From Isoetes taiwanensis (lineage: Eukaryota; Streptophyta; Lycopodiopsida; Isoetales; Isoetaceae), in assembly GCA_021234155.1 (NCBI GenBank), contig JAJEKV010000033.1, forward strand, positions 15,693,422 through 15,757,421: a DNA stretch of 64,000 nt, written 5' to 3'. The notes under the pieces are model-generated. The model was not told the DNA's origin. It did no database searches and was given only the letters and a program-made list of their open reading frames with translations. This document shows, in pieces, positions 10,790-22,608 of the stretch. How positions within the stretch are numbered: position 1 is the stretch's first letter; every line of letters begins with the position of its first letter. A program made the position numbers and the translations under genes.

Positions 10790-12440
10790 CAACCCTAACC
10801 AAGCGTGCAACCCTCCTTTTTGCATTCTAGACTATCCACGTGTCACCTCCACATCATAAAAATCTGAGTTGGTATCATCTTCTACCGTTAGATCTCTATT
10901 TTATGCATCCTACGGTCATGAAAATTAAAAATTGACTAAAATGGACACGGAGATGTAAAAGGCGTTGAACTTCGTCGTATTTTTTTCTCTTTCCCAAGCT
11001 GTGGCGTCCGGATTAGCCTTGCGGATTATGTGGATTTACTCGAGAAATTTGCTCTGGCCCAATGGCGGATGGGATCATTTAGCGTTGTTTACACATGCAA
11101 CCGGGGTTTTAGCCAAGCATCGGCCTCCCCAGTTCAATGGAAATTTGTCCAAGGCAAATCGGCCTACTTTTGGCTTTAGTCCCATGCTTCTCCATTATTG
11201 TCATAACCCTAACTTTGCCTCTTTGATTCTTCCTTCCGGCTGTGTATTAATGCAAAGAGAGCTCCTTTGATGGTAGAAAAACCTTACAACCGCATTTCTT
11301 GTTCCTTCTTTGGGTTATCTTTGTTCTATCATCCGGCCAGGCTGCAAAAAGGACCACTTTGCAATTACAATCTTTGCAATTACAATCTTTTTCTTTTCAT
11401 GTAGGAGTTTAGGTTTTATAATGCCGCATTCAGCTTGCAAGGTACAGTCTTTTTAATTGCATATGATTGCTCTTAGAAATATCTTTGCCTTTGTAGTCTT
11501 CATTCCTACTCTAGGCACTAAGGTCGTCCCTTGCTTCTTCCATCAACACAAGCTTATCAATACTAGATTATTTCTTTACAAGAATCTAAATTGTTTTACT
11601 TATCTTGATCTTTGCACTTTGTGCAATTACCACAATTCCAAAATTGGAGATGCATAAGATGAAGGAAGATTTCAAACGACTCTCTTACGCAAACTATTAG
11701 GGTATTCTGCGAATCTTTGTTTTCTCTCTGTTTTCTCACCAATAATAAGGCTCAAGCTCTCGAAAAGCTACTGAACAAAATATTAACCTAACTAGCCCAA
11801 ATCAGTAGCTTGTTAATAACCTCATTTTGATTATGCTTAAGCTTTTCTTTGCTATTCTTTCCTTCCCATTTTGCTAGCATTACGTCTTTTCTCCAAGAAC
11901 TCTTTGTTTGATTGCCCATGTCTGCGCGGAAAATCCTCGTCGTAAGAGGTTGCAATGGACTGCATACAAGGCATGGGCCCGATTGGATCTCGTAAAACAC
12001 CACTACATACACGTCCATTGGGCTCATCGGTGGAGTTTTTCATTGTACAAAAGGCGTAGGCAAGCCTGCATCATAAAGTCCCGATGATTATTTGTTGGGA
12101 AGTATAAGAATCTTTTTTACCTCAGATGGAAGACAAGATAGAGCCTCAAATACTCATTTTATGGGCATGCCTGAGACCTTTAAGCCTCGAATGGGATACT
12201 TTAAATTTTTGTTTGAGTCCCTTTCCTTTCAATCCTATTAATTATTAATGCTCCATACGTCTCATACTTGCATCATCCATAAAAACGTAAACTTGCTCAA
12301 AACTTAAACTTGCCCTTCCAAACAAGAATGTTGCCTCCCATCTTCATTGAGCATGGTGCATTTGTCTTCTTTGTCGAATTTATTCATGTAACACTATTTG
12401 TGCGCATCTTCACACTGTTCAAGTGTTTAGAAGCATAAGC
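10790..12440. other. Left part of the 3.6 kb block present in A and B, absent from C
   Basis: Present at ~41,735-43,390 in unit B and missing from unit C, where 59,360 jumps to the equivalent of ~14,410. A minus-strand frame at 12,043-11,852 and a plus-strand frame around 10,965-11,270 have some coding character, but I match neither to a family. A hairpin with GCACGC/GCGTGC stems (~10,778-10,803) sits at the left border. Confidence 0.4.
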
Positions 12441-12507
12441 GGGTGCTATTTACGGGCCGGTGTGGATCGCTAAAAAGCGAGGAATTGACACTTCTTTACG
12501 GGCTGCA

Positions 12508-12845
12508 ATGGAGAGCGATCTTTGCTACTTATGCATCCCTTCTTAGGCGATGTATCAAAAGAAAAGGCTTTTCATTATTGGGTAAGTGCGCGTTCATCTT
12601 TAACATTAGTAGAAATGGATTTCAGCAAGAGAGATAATGTGTAATTTACTTCTTGAGATATATTGTAAATGTGGATGCGTAATGCAAGCATAGAAGGTTT
12701 TGTCTCCATAAAAATGTGTACTCTTGGACTATCACGATTGTGTCTTATCTCATGCAAAAAGCATTGATTTATTCAAAGAAATTGCAGATGGGAGGTTTGA
12801 AACCCAATATAATATCCTGATGCCATGATTGCTGCTTATGCACAT
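12508..12845 (+). pseudogene. Pentatricopeptide-repeat (PPR) gene fragment, unit A
   Basis: PPR proteins are plant organellar RNA-binding proteins built of ~35-residue repeats. Translation in three frames recovers PPR signatures: a TYASLLR start, then VSRNGFQQERIMCNLLLEIY (clearest in unit B at ~43,530-43,600), a KNVYSWT segment, and GGLKPNIIS with AMIAAYAHYGQ near 12,790-12,845. Frame changes fall between these blocks. It lies directly upstream of the transporter fragment on the same strand. Only one to three repeats remain, far short of a working protein. Confidence 0.7.
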
Positions 12846-12886
12846 TATGGGCAAAACCATATTTGCTAGATAGTTTAGGCTGCTTT

Positions 12887-13660
12887 GCTTTGGAAAGAAT
12901 GCAAAAGTTCTCCAACAATCAAAATGATTTGTAAATTTGGCTGGAAAAGCATACTGGTATGCTGGTTCCATCCATCATTTATCTCATTCACAACAATGTA
13001 CGGTTTGCAACTCTCACATATGTGGACACATCAACATACCAAATTATGGAAAATCTCAAAATTATCACAACTGGCGTCTTATTTGGTAAAGACAATTTTA
13101 TAGTGAGATACCAATACCGAAATATAGTACCTAGTTTGATCGACATTTGGGCATCGTCTTGCGGGGGCCTTTTTAAAAAGGAGGCTTTCAAATTTGCGGT
13201 GGATAGCTATAATTTTGTTGGCACTTGGAACAACTACAAGCTAGGTTTGAATGGGCAAAGAGGAATCTGGTGTATGGACAAGGCCTATCTGATTACCTCT
13301 CGACCTTGTCTTTGCTGCGATAAAGGGTTGTGGCGAGTGGTTGTGTGGCAAACTTTTCTTTGCACCAATCTGAGGGGTATATGTTTGGTATATTGTCGAC
13401 TGCCTTCGGCATCGGCGAGGAGTTTACGGAGTTCCTAATGAAGAAGGATTATGATTTCTGTATTGGCAAAACTTGCAACTCTATACATGCTTCCGACGGC
13501 CCATTATATGCTAGGTTTATGCCACATCAATGGCTATGCTATTAACAATGGTGCTATCGGTTCTCCTTTTCCACTTCCGACCTACCTTGCGGGTTCTCCA
13601 CAATCTTTTGTGCATGTCACTTCAAATGTACTTTACACCGGCACACTTCTTGATTGCTTA
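12887..13660 (+). pseudogene. CMP-sialic acid transporter-like (nucleotide-sugar transporter) fragment, unit A
   Basis: These are Golgi multi-pass membrane antiporters of nucleotide sugars. Blocks in family order are LWKECKSSP (12,887), VPSIIYLIHNNV then FATLTYVDTSTYQIM (from 12,961), LKIITTGVLF, IAIILLALGTTTS (~13,205-13,245), YMFGILSTAF, then TEFLMKK, and MAMLLTMVLSVLLF with SLQMYFTPAHFLI (13,530-13,657). Intron-like gaps remain between blocks (GTAAAG after LLFG at ~13,086, acceptor near 13,165), so this is copied genomic DNA rather than a retrocopy. About 60 family residues are missing between the WQN-LQLYT region and VYATSMAM. N-terminal helices are also missing. Non-functional as written. 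Confidence 0.85.
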
Positions 13661-16600
13661 TCACGCCTTACAACTACCACAACGTCAAGGCAATCGGGGA
13701 CATCATATTGCGGAACATAAATATGTATTTATTCTTATTATTCCTTTATTGTTTACACAAAGTCATCGTGGCAATTACTGGGTGCAATATTTCACATGCA
13801 ATATTTCTTGGCAAGCTTAGGAAATGGGATGCTACTTTGATGTGTCATAGACAAATGTTCTTATCTTTGTGAATGGTGAGCTGAATTTCCATTACATCCG
13901 CAATAAATCCAATGAATTGATGTTTTAGTTTAGGGGGGCTAGGCTATTCTTGAGTGTAGTCTAGGCCTAATTTTTTTTCATATATTGATTTATCTTCGAT
14001 GCATATTAACTTATATCCGATCGCGAGGCGGTCTCGGCCATCAAGTATCTGTCACCCCTTGAAATATACAATCGGATCTCTGCTTTTGCCAACATGCACT
14101 CAATATTTATGTCAATGGAAATGATAATAACATTCATTGCTTAATATGTTTATAAGAAATATTCATTGCTCATTATTACAAAAATATACCTGGGCGGACA
14201 TTAAATCAACAATCTCATATCCCGCGCTTCCAAAACTAAGAAATACTGGTACCTTAAATGGAGGGGTATTATCTAAAGTATCCAAGCAACATATGCTATT
14301 TCATATACAATAAATTTCAATACAATTTTGCCCTAATACACCTTGCTCTAATCTTCTTGCGCCTTTATTTTCTATGGCCTGTGGCGTGCCTTTTTGCTAG
14401 TTTCTTTGTCTGTTTCAGTTTGTGGTTTGAAAGACAAAGTACAAGGCGGCCAATTTCTTTATTTTATTCACTCATTCTCTTCTTTAAGTATATTCCTTTT
14501 TTAATAAATTTGTGAAATTCGTCTCTGTTATTTCTTTAACACGCTTCTTTTCTTTCCTTTTGTTTTACTTACTAGAGAAGCAAGATTTGAAAACGCATTT
14601 AGCAACTTGATGAGCAATATATGAAGCATTTCATTTACCAAAGTATGAAATACTTGATAGTGCTTTATTGAAATCCATACAAAAGAATTTGAAATTTTAT
14701 TTGGGCCGTTCAACGAACATAGTTTCTGTTTAAATCCCCGAGCGGGCACGTACATTTAGATCCATTTGAAAAATGCAGTCCATCTGAAAAATGCTACTTC
14801 TCTGCGGAGCTTTCCATGGCGACACTCAGGCTTTTTAATGCTCTGCTGGACGGCACAAAAGCCATGGCCTCTTGTTCATACCACAAAACCACGATGGGGT
14901 CGAAACCCCTTCTAAGAAATTAGAAAGCGGGCTTTGTATGATTGGTCGTCCTTGAGAATTATTGTTGGAATTGTTGTCATGCCATATTGATAATTAATAA
15001 TTGAGCGAGAGGGAGTCGTCGCGGGCGGTGAAGCATCTGCACGGGGTAAAGCTTTGAGAGATCGGCTTGTGGTGGCTGCTGTGCCGGTTGCGGATCGGTT
15101 GGAAGCCGCGGGGATTTTGAGCATAGCCATAGCTTCATAATCGATGTAGATGTATGTAAGCAGGTCTATAGTTGAAAAGCTCAATTCTTGCCGGCATATA
15201 AGAAATGCATATCATCTTGGTAGCTTCAAACATGCTTGTCAACTTACCATTCTAGGATGGATTGTAGTCAAGAAAATTGTTGTGAAATCACGGTTTAGAA
15301 CATCTCTTCCATAGACTACTTGAAGATTTGGAAACGAGCCGCGATAAGAAATAGCTACAAAGAAAATAAACTATTTACCTCAAACATACCTTTTGTGATG
15401 GAACATGAGCAAGCAAGAACCCGAACTTCTAATTGCTCTTTCCTTATAAATTGCTCTTTTGTTGATAGTTCATCAAGTACCGTTTTGGTTTCTATCAAAA
15501 GGATGAATATGAAACGAAGAATGAGGAAAGCGGCATCTACTACGATTAAAATAATAGGGGTCAACCTCACATGTAGAACATGATCGTGTCATTCATGCAA
15601 ACAAATCAAAATAAGCACATCGCAATGAGACCATTTTGAATAGACATTGCAACCTGCATTTCTTGCGGATGCATTCCGGGATGGATTCAAACGTCTCAAA
15701 CTTCGGATACATAAGGCACCCGGACGATGCATAGGATGTCAAGAATCAATAAAAATGGCGCATTTGGAAAGAATGGATTAAGTGGAATCAACGGATAAGA
15801 ACTCATCAAAATAACGATTTGCAAAGATGTGATGCATTACAATAAAAAGTGAAAGCCATATAAGCGAAAATAATCAAAGAATCAAATGCAAGTGCATTGA
15901 TACATTGTAATCGCGTAACTCTTGGCCAAGACATATTTTCAAGTAGACCAAGCGAAGAACTAAAATAGATAAATTGCGGATGGACAACTACTGAAACTAT
16001 TAGCCTATAAATACTAATGAGAAGAATTGAGACAAATCGATAGAATTGCTTTCGGTCATTAATGCTCGTTAATCTTTGTTACCTTCCAATACAACCAAGA
16101 TCGGATCCATTAAAATCATCATGAACCAGCATAATTAGTGCTTTCTGCGAATAAGTTAGCATGTCATTATACAATTTAATGCCCCAAAAGCAACATGTAA
16201 CCAAATAGATAGACAAACATGGCAACATCCTTGAAATATTTTCACATTCAACAAAAGCATTATTGAAAGAATCATGTGTATTGAAAGAGCTTGGTTCTAG
16301 CAAGAATTATTCCATAGTAGAAAACGGTGCAACATAAAGTACCTAAGTAAGATATAATCTGCCCTTATTATTCTTAGTTTGAGGTGCATATTTCTCATCA
16401 AATATATCACCAACTCGACATAGAAGTCGGGACGAAGAAAAACAGGGGATTATCTCAAGAAAATAATTGAATCTCACCATCATGCATCAAGCGTAGAAGT
16501 CGGGGGCGAAAAAATGCATATCATGCAATAAAGTTTGTTGCTTATGTATAAATTCCCCGACTTGCCTCTGGTAGCTGCAAACCGGAAGATGCATCTCCTA

Positions 16601-18400
16601 CCAATGTCTTGAAACAAAATAATAATCGATTCTGATAGACACACAAAATAGATGTGAGCAGGGGAAAAGCGAGGAAAAAATAGTGGGAAGAGGGGAAAGC
16701 GGAATTAACACCAAAAAAAAACTATGGCTTTGCTTTTCGATGAAAATGTAGCAACAAAATGAAGCCCGCGTTCTGCTGCTATTTCTCCATTTTTTACTCC
16801 TTGGAGGTTCTGCGCCGCTCTTCTTGTTTTGAACCATGGTTACGCCATGGTTCTGCCATGGTTTTGAACCATGGTTACGCCATAACCAGCTATGAGGCGT
16901 TGAAATAGAAAAGGAAGGGGCGATAATTGAGAAGCTACGGAGAGGAGAGAGGCCGCATCAAGGAGCTGATGTTGCATAAGATCACAGCGGTATTTGAGAA
17001 CAATAGTGACCTCGAAATACGCGCAGAAGATAGTGTTCTTCATCGGACCCTTCAAGAAGCATCGAGAAGGTGCAAGCTAGATTCGTTGGCGGTCACGGAG
17101 TTGAGCATGCGAGCTTTTAACAGATACAAACAAATGGACAAATGGCTATGGAGTCGATTATGCGAGATCGGACATAACATTGAGGGCCATAAAATATGGC
17201 AAAAAGAGATGTTGAACTGCTTTGTTGGTATGTGAGGATGGCCATGACCTTTCTTTGCTTGAAGGAAAAGCATTGCCCATCCTGCCATGAGACAATGGAT
17301 AAGGTAGATTTGAAATATAATCCGGCATGTTCATGATGCGGAGGATAAAATGAAAAGAAACGGAACATGATTGGAAGACACTAGGAGCCGCCGCGAAATT
17401 TTCCTAGTCGATTTCAAATTTCTTTGAAGCGGATAATCTTTGTCTATTGAGGTACATTAGTCTTGCTCTCTCTCAGCTTGTTATTTTAATCGCCAAATCC
17501 AGTCCTCATGTCTTTTATCTTCTCCCACGGTGTGATACCCAGCTGAGGCTTTGAAGGCTGCATGGACAAGCTCTAAGGCTTCATCCATTTGAGGCTTTGA
17601 AGGTCATGATACCCGTGAGGCTTTGGGCCCGGTGTTTAAGAGTGAAAAGTGCTCTGCTATTGACGAACTATTACGTGTAGTAATATATGTACATTTCTTT
17701 GTGACAAATAAAATTACGTAAGCCAAGTTTAGTGTACAAGGTATCCTCGGGGCTGGCGACTTCATTTTACAATGAGGAAGTGTCGAACAAGTATTTAACT
17801 TCAAGTCATCTTGCCATGCTTTGACCTTACACAGCTTGATAATAACACGGAGGCTGGAAATGACCTCTTAGGCTCACAGTTTGTTAGAAAATGCTCACTT
17901 TTTGCACCAAGCAAGCCATGGTTTTCGCATCAAATTAAGCATGGGATTGCAGTCTAATTAAAGGGCCGTGGTGATATATAGCTATTTTAAAACCCCTCTC
18001 AACTTCCTAAGTATGAATCTGAAGATTTAACATACATATGTCAAACCCTCAAACATATCAACACGGAGAAGCCAAAAAAGCGAACCCTAAATATTCCTAT
18101 GCTAAATGAAAAATTATCCATACCGCTTCAGCGATTGAAGAAAGCGAGAATTCCAAACTTTTTATCGGTTTGAAGTGAAGCGCCATGTTTTCTTGACTCG
18201 GGGGCACGAAAGAGATGCCATCGGATTGAACCCTCGTAGCTCTGCTGGATATGTACGCATCCTCGTTAATTGCTTTCGTTGCGAGAATCACTCAAAGGTT
18301 TAGCTCCCAAAGGGAGCAGGTTCCTTTCCTTCAATGGCTTGGAAGCTATAATAGGGCCAAAGAAACATCTTTAGATGGAATGGCCCAAAGAGAAAAAAAA
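13661..18400. other. ~4.7 kb of unit A with no recognised gene
   Basis: Matching blocks are ~44,620-49,340 and, from the equivalent of ~14,410, ~59,370-63,360. Open frames such as 16,303-16,079 (minus) and 16,927-17,235 (plus, containing EGHKIWQKEMLN) look partly codon-like but match no family I know, and differ in frame between copies. It holds the CCATGG repeat cluster (16,831-16,885) and a short repeat of gaggctttgaagg around 17,545-17,630. Confidence 0.5.
16831..16885. repeat. Short repeats around the palindrome AACCATGGTT
   Basis: The palindrome AACCATGGTT and the spaced form CCATGGTTNNNGCC repeat four to five times. Counterparts are 47,760-47,820 and 61,785-61,848, where the spacers read ctcg instead of ctg or acg. 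Confidence 0.7.
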
Positions 18401-18406
18401 TCTTCC

Positions 18407-18414
18407 TATAAAAG
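18407..18414 (+). promoter_or_regulatory. TATA box of the PEBP-like gene, copy A
   Basis: TATAAAAG lies 55 bp before the ATG at 18,462. The same box is at 49,346-49,353 and 63,370-63,377, at about the same distance. In copy A roughly 17 bp just before the box are missing compared with the other two. Confidence 0.6.
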
Positions 18415-18461
18415 TTGGAAGAGAATGTTGTTTGTAGCGAAAGTAGCCTAGCAAAGCAATA

Positions 18462-19306
18462 ATGAAGATGCTTGTAGCCTTATGTTTGATGATGATGACA
18501 ACGGCGATAATTTCTCAAACAATGACACATCCGGTTTCCTTGACATTAAGGTTTCCATATATGCACAATGAGGTGGTGAGAGATATGGGTTTGTTCCTCT
18601 TGCGAAAATTGCTCATCCTCAATCATTACAATCGATTGGGGTAAGGATAATAGCTCAACACCACCAACAACACAAACGCCCATAGTTAACTCAACATCTC
18701 CAACTCTAGCTCCAGCTCGAGCACCGGCATCGGCACCGGCAGGAGAATCATTTGGAGCTTCAGCACTAGAATCATTTGTAACTTGGGAAGTACCTTCTAA
18801 TAACTTCTACTCATTGATTGCCATTGATAGATTTGCCATCTCCATCGCCAATCCTCAACCTCACCCTCCTCACCACCCCATACCTCATCCTCATTCACAA
18901 CCCAAATCGTTTCCTCATCCTTATACTTACCCCAAACATCCCAAATCTCATCCCCGTCCCCCTGCTCATCCTAAACCTCATCCTCGTCCTCATCCTCACC
19001 CCAAACATTCCAAATCTCATCCGCATCCTCCTCCTCCTCCTCACCCCAAATCTCATCCCCATCCTCGTCCTCATCCCCATCCTCATCCTCTTGTGCCGCC
19101 TAGGCATCAACCTCATCATTTGGAGCACAAAGATATCTATGTGCATTATTGGATTGTAGACATTCCTGAAGGAGCGAATGATGTTTCTTAAGGGAAGGTT
19201 TATTATTCTTATCAAAAACCGGTCCCTATGATGGTGATAATGGCTATCATACAATTGAATTTCACTTGGTGAAGCAAGCGCAACCCGGATTCTTTCACAT
19301 GCCTAA
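18462..19306 (+). CDS. Secreted PEBP-like protein with a Pro/His-rich insertion, copy A (frame broken)
   Basis: PEBP (phosphatidylethanolamine-binding, FT/TFL1/RKIP fold) proteins bind anionic ligands. Here a hydrophobic N-terminus (MKMLVALCLMMMTTAIISQT) looks like a signal peptide. PEBP-type sequence follows: SLTLRFPY, then EIAHPPIITIDWG (open in copies B and C), FYSLIAIDRFAISIANP, DIYVHYWIVDIPEGANDVS and, in copy B, GPYDGDNGYHTIEFHLVKQ. The usual DPDAP motif is degenerate (IDRFAIS), but the histidines of VHYW and GYH remain. Between IANP and IYVHYW sits a ~92-residue block with 25 His, mostly HP and HPRP/HPKS repeats. Length would be ~280 residues. In this copy the frame breaks near 18,580-18,625 and at a TAA at 19,189, where copy B reads tctgga. 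The start was chosen because the signal peptide joins the PEBP frame without a break only here. The breaks may be assembly errors. Confidence 0.7.
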
Positions 19307-19765
19307 ATATCAACCCACGACATCTGCCGAAACTATCACCTCATCTCACTACCCCTTAGACTGGAGTAATGATGTTGCGAATACTAGTTTTATTTGTTCT
19401 TCTAGGAGGATTTTCCGCTGAAGGCATTGTGTAAATGTCTTTAGGTTTTTGTATAGGAATTTATATATATAATATATATTGAATACTTTTTTGTGTCTTC
19501 TAAACATATATAAGTCTGTTTGAATTTTTGTTTGATGGAATATTTCCGTTCCAAGAAAAAACCTTGGAGCACCACGTGTACTTCAAAAATTCAAAAATAC
19601 AGTTAAAAAAAAATTAAATGGATTGACTGCGTGACGTCACGTTATGATCCATTGTAATCGGCTCTGGATCTGAGCAAAAAAGGGTAAAATCTGCGATTTC
19701 TTCCTCTGCAAGCAAATTTCTTGGATGCTAATCTGCTCTTCCTATGATGCCCGCTGTGGGCGATT

Positions 19766-20012
19766 GTGTGCTCCATACTTCTAAGCTTGAATGTAAAAGG
19801 TAATGAGAAGGCGTGGTCGGCTTTACAGACTGCGCAGATGGCTGGCTTTCAACCAAGCTCTGGTTTTGGTTTTGGGCTCCAAGCATCACTAAGGATGTTG
19901 ATCTATCTTTCACTAGGCTGTTCCGACCACCCATCCTACGCCAGCGAAATCAGCATCCCTGTTCTTCTATGCCCTGGGCCTCCTAAATCCGCAGCCCTTT
20001 TGTGTAAACCAG
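19766..20012 (+). pseudogene. Possible captured exon of unknown origin
   Basis: An open frame ends at AACCAG|GTAAGCG (~20,011), a good 5' splice donor, followed by a ~255-bp intron-like stretch and the acceptor at 20,267-20,268. No family is recognised in the first part. Confidence 0.3.
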
Positions 20013-20268
20013 GTAAGCGTTAGTTCAAGCTTAGTTTCAGAGTTTAGTTTCGTTGGGCATGGCAAATGTAAAGTTTACTTGGAGCTTAGCATTCTTCTCT
20101 CGGAGTTAAATTCGCTCCATATCTCTGTCTATATTGTTCTTGCGAATCAGATTTGGGGCCAGGAAGCGGCATTTTGATTCTAGTGTTAATCTAATGGCAT
20201 TTCTTTACTGGATTGAGCATGAATTAAGCATTCTCATTTTTTCTTATTTACTATTTGTTGCATTACAG

Positions 20269-20433
20269 GTTTGTTGGAGTTGGCGCTCGGCATGTCCGCT
20301 CATTGTTTCATGCTGCAAATAGGCGTGACTATCTTATTTCTGCCACTCAAAGTTATTTCTGCAAGCTAGCCCATGCAAGATATCTTCTGTTGCACAAGAA
20401 AGAAGTAGATACTTATCTAAGTTTTTGGAAATG
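20269..20433 (+). pseudogene. FtsH-protease-like exon fragment
   Basis: After the acceptor ttgcattacag the sequence reads FVGVGARHVRSLFHAANRR. This closely resembles the segment of FtsH AAA+ metalloproteases just after Walker A (FVGVGARRVRDLF). The exon phase (a leading G completing an ATG codon before FVG) also fits. FtsH proteins are membrane-bound ATP-dependent proteases of plastids and mitochondria. Homology ends after about 19 codons, before Walker B, and the frame then runs on to a stop near 20,433 with unrelated sequence. This is a captured fragment. Confidence 0.55.
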
Positions 20434-20712
20434 AAAGTCTGAGATATGGCAAATTTGCAGCATGCTTATGCAATATGACTGGAATCATAAGCCCAGGAAA
20501 AGGGCATGATTTCCACTTTTTCCAGTTCCTTTCTTTTGGTATCAGAGCAATTAAGGCTTCAAAAATGATTTGCATCTTTGTACTCTAGATGAAGCCATGT
20601 TGTCTTACATCATATCTTGGGAGTTGTGGACCTTTGCATCAAAAAACGAGAGGTGCGAGTTTGGAACCTGCAAATGGGCTTTTGATGTTAAAGAGGCATT
20701 TGGTTTTGTTAG

Positions 20713-20889
20713 GGCTTTTTGGTTCACTTTCTACATGGCTTGCCGGACTTGGCCTATGAGCTTGATACTCCAGAAAACCGTGGCGAGGAGGCAATGGGTC
20801 TCAATCCTTACGCCATCTTGGCATTCTTATCTTCAATGTTTGCAACATCTCTATCTTTTCATCAGAACTTTGAAGTCTTTTTTGTCTGA
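20713..20889 (+). pseudogene. Exon-like fragment of an unknown membrane protein
   Basis: After a TTTTGTTAG acceptor, an open frame reads FLVHFLHGLPDLAYELDTPE, continues through EEAMGLNPYAIL and ends with a hydrophobic stretch AFLSSMFATSLSF, stopping at 20,887-20,889. Codon use and composition look genuine, but I do not recognise the family. A different frame over the same DNA is longer (142 codons) but lacks this character. Confidence 0.4.
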
Positions 20890-21318
20890 GAAACACAATT
20901 TTCAGCATAGAAGTCTGACCTTAGCTCCTTGGCATTCATCTTTTCTTTGCTATTTTGTTTTCCAGTTTAGCCAGGCCTTGCTCTCTTTGATATGGTGAGA
21001 TGATATTTTGCCTTTTTTATCCTTTCAGGATTGGACTTCTATGCAGCCATGATTGCACTTTGCGTGTTGCCAAGCTGAAAGTTATAACCTTTGCCTGATA
21101 TATAAAAATTCCAAAGATCTGCAAGCATTTATAGGCGGTCAGTTTTGCCATGTGTTTTTTAGCCTAGGCTATGACGATACAGGGGTAGTGCAATTGCAAT
21201 GGTACAATTGCAACGTCAAACATAGTCGAATCTGGTAAATCATTCTGTGTTATTTTTTATTGTCTTTAGTTTTGTAAAAGCGGCAATTTATTTTACCTAG
21301 CTGTGATGTAATACTGAT

Positions 21319-22608
21319 CTTGTGGGGTATGCAAGTACAAAATTTGCTATACTGTATAACAAGATTCGCAAAATACTATAAGATTTCAAGCAGAATACTA
21401 TATAGTGTTGATTTCATACGTGCAAAATACAATTATGAGGGCTCTCATTTGCCGGAGTCACCCAGATGTGAATATGCACCCAAACCAAAGGGGGTTAAAG
21501 GGGGATTTTAATTTAAATGTGTTGGACCCAATGGTTGTGTTAATTAATGTCAATGGTAGTTATGTGTTGGTTGTTAATGTCAATGGTTGTTATGTGTTGG
21601 GGGGTTTAATTTTTATATGTTGGATGTTAATGGTTTGTGTTGCAAAAAAAAATTTTTGGCCCCTTCGGGGCCTTAAGGACATCACAGCCCCCCCCCCGGT
21701 GAGACAAAAATTTTAGAATTCAAACCAGAAAAAAACTAGAATTCATTTGAGGCTTTCATCACCTGTAGCTTTTGAATTTCATCACAATAAAACAAATAGA
21801 ACATAAGTAAAAGTTACCATAAAGATAGAGCAGATTGATCCCATTATTCTGAAAGTCATAAAGTTTGCAACACCCATACACACACATTTTTCAACTGGAA
21901 TTTAACAGCAACCTTTGGCCTCCATGGATTCTTGTGGTGAGAAACCAAAGTGGGAAACTTTTCTGCTTGTTAGCACAAGGATCTAGAAGCCTCAAAATCT
22001 AAAAATGCATGGTAATTTTTTGCAGGCTTCATTCGGAATGAGCCATTCCTGTATTAATCAGCTGGTAGGATGTAAAAGCCTACCAAACCCGGCCGGAGAA
22101 TTGCTGTTTTAGCATAGATAACTTAACCAAACATATCCATATCATACACTATCAAAAAGATCTCGGAGAGAGCTTTCCAACGCAATAAAAATCATCTCAA
22201 ACAGACCTCTGGATCAAAAGTTATGATAAGAAATGTGTTGCCGGCGGGGAAACTGCACTACATGCGCCCTTCATGTGCCCATTATGCACCACACACACAA
22301 AAAGAGGGCTTTTGGTGTGAGCCATTGGTTGTTGACCATTATGCACCACACATACAAAAAAAGAGCTTTTGTTGTGAGCCATTGGTTGTTGACCATTATG
22401 CACCACACGCACACAAAAAAGGGCTTTTGTTGTGAGCCATTGGTTGTTGACCATTGGAAAAAAAAGGCTAAAATCAATGGCTCAGAAATGGTGCACTCTA
22501 GATGTACGCATTAGTACATCCATTTGAATACATCACGAAATCATAGGAAAACCTTAGTGAAAAGCGTACAAAAACACAAAGAAAACCCCCTGTTATTATG
22601 CTACATAT
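21319..22608 (+). repeat. Second copy of the 5,522-6,891 segment
   Basis: Nearly identical to the unit A-specific segment, including the fold-back right arm, the GGCCCCTTCGGGGCC hairpin (21,658-21,672) and three 57-bp repeats (22,281-22,455). It lies inside the Helitron-like element, either as a nested insertion or as carried sequence. Confidence 0.85.

Larger units (their letters stand above)
893..19498 (+). repeat. Unit A of a ~17.2 kb direct repeat
   Basis: First of three co-oriented copies. It begins at tttggataattaa and ends just after the PEBP-like gene. Colinear landmarks in all three units are the TTCTA microsatellite, the exon-like piece, the P0 fragment and the PEBP-like gene. Unit A has one private 1,457 bp segment (5,441-6,897) and lacks the CACTA and LINE insertions of unit B. 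Without that segment it is ~17.15 kb, close to unit B without its insertions (~17.22 kb). Confidence 0.9.

Noticed and set aside
18895-19254. Minus-strand frame rich in Met/Arg/Gly opposite the PEBP-like gene (also 50,232-49,897)
   Set aside because: It is the complement of the CCTCATCC-type repeat that encodes His/Pro on the plus strand; no independent support.
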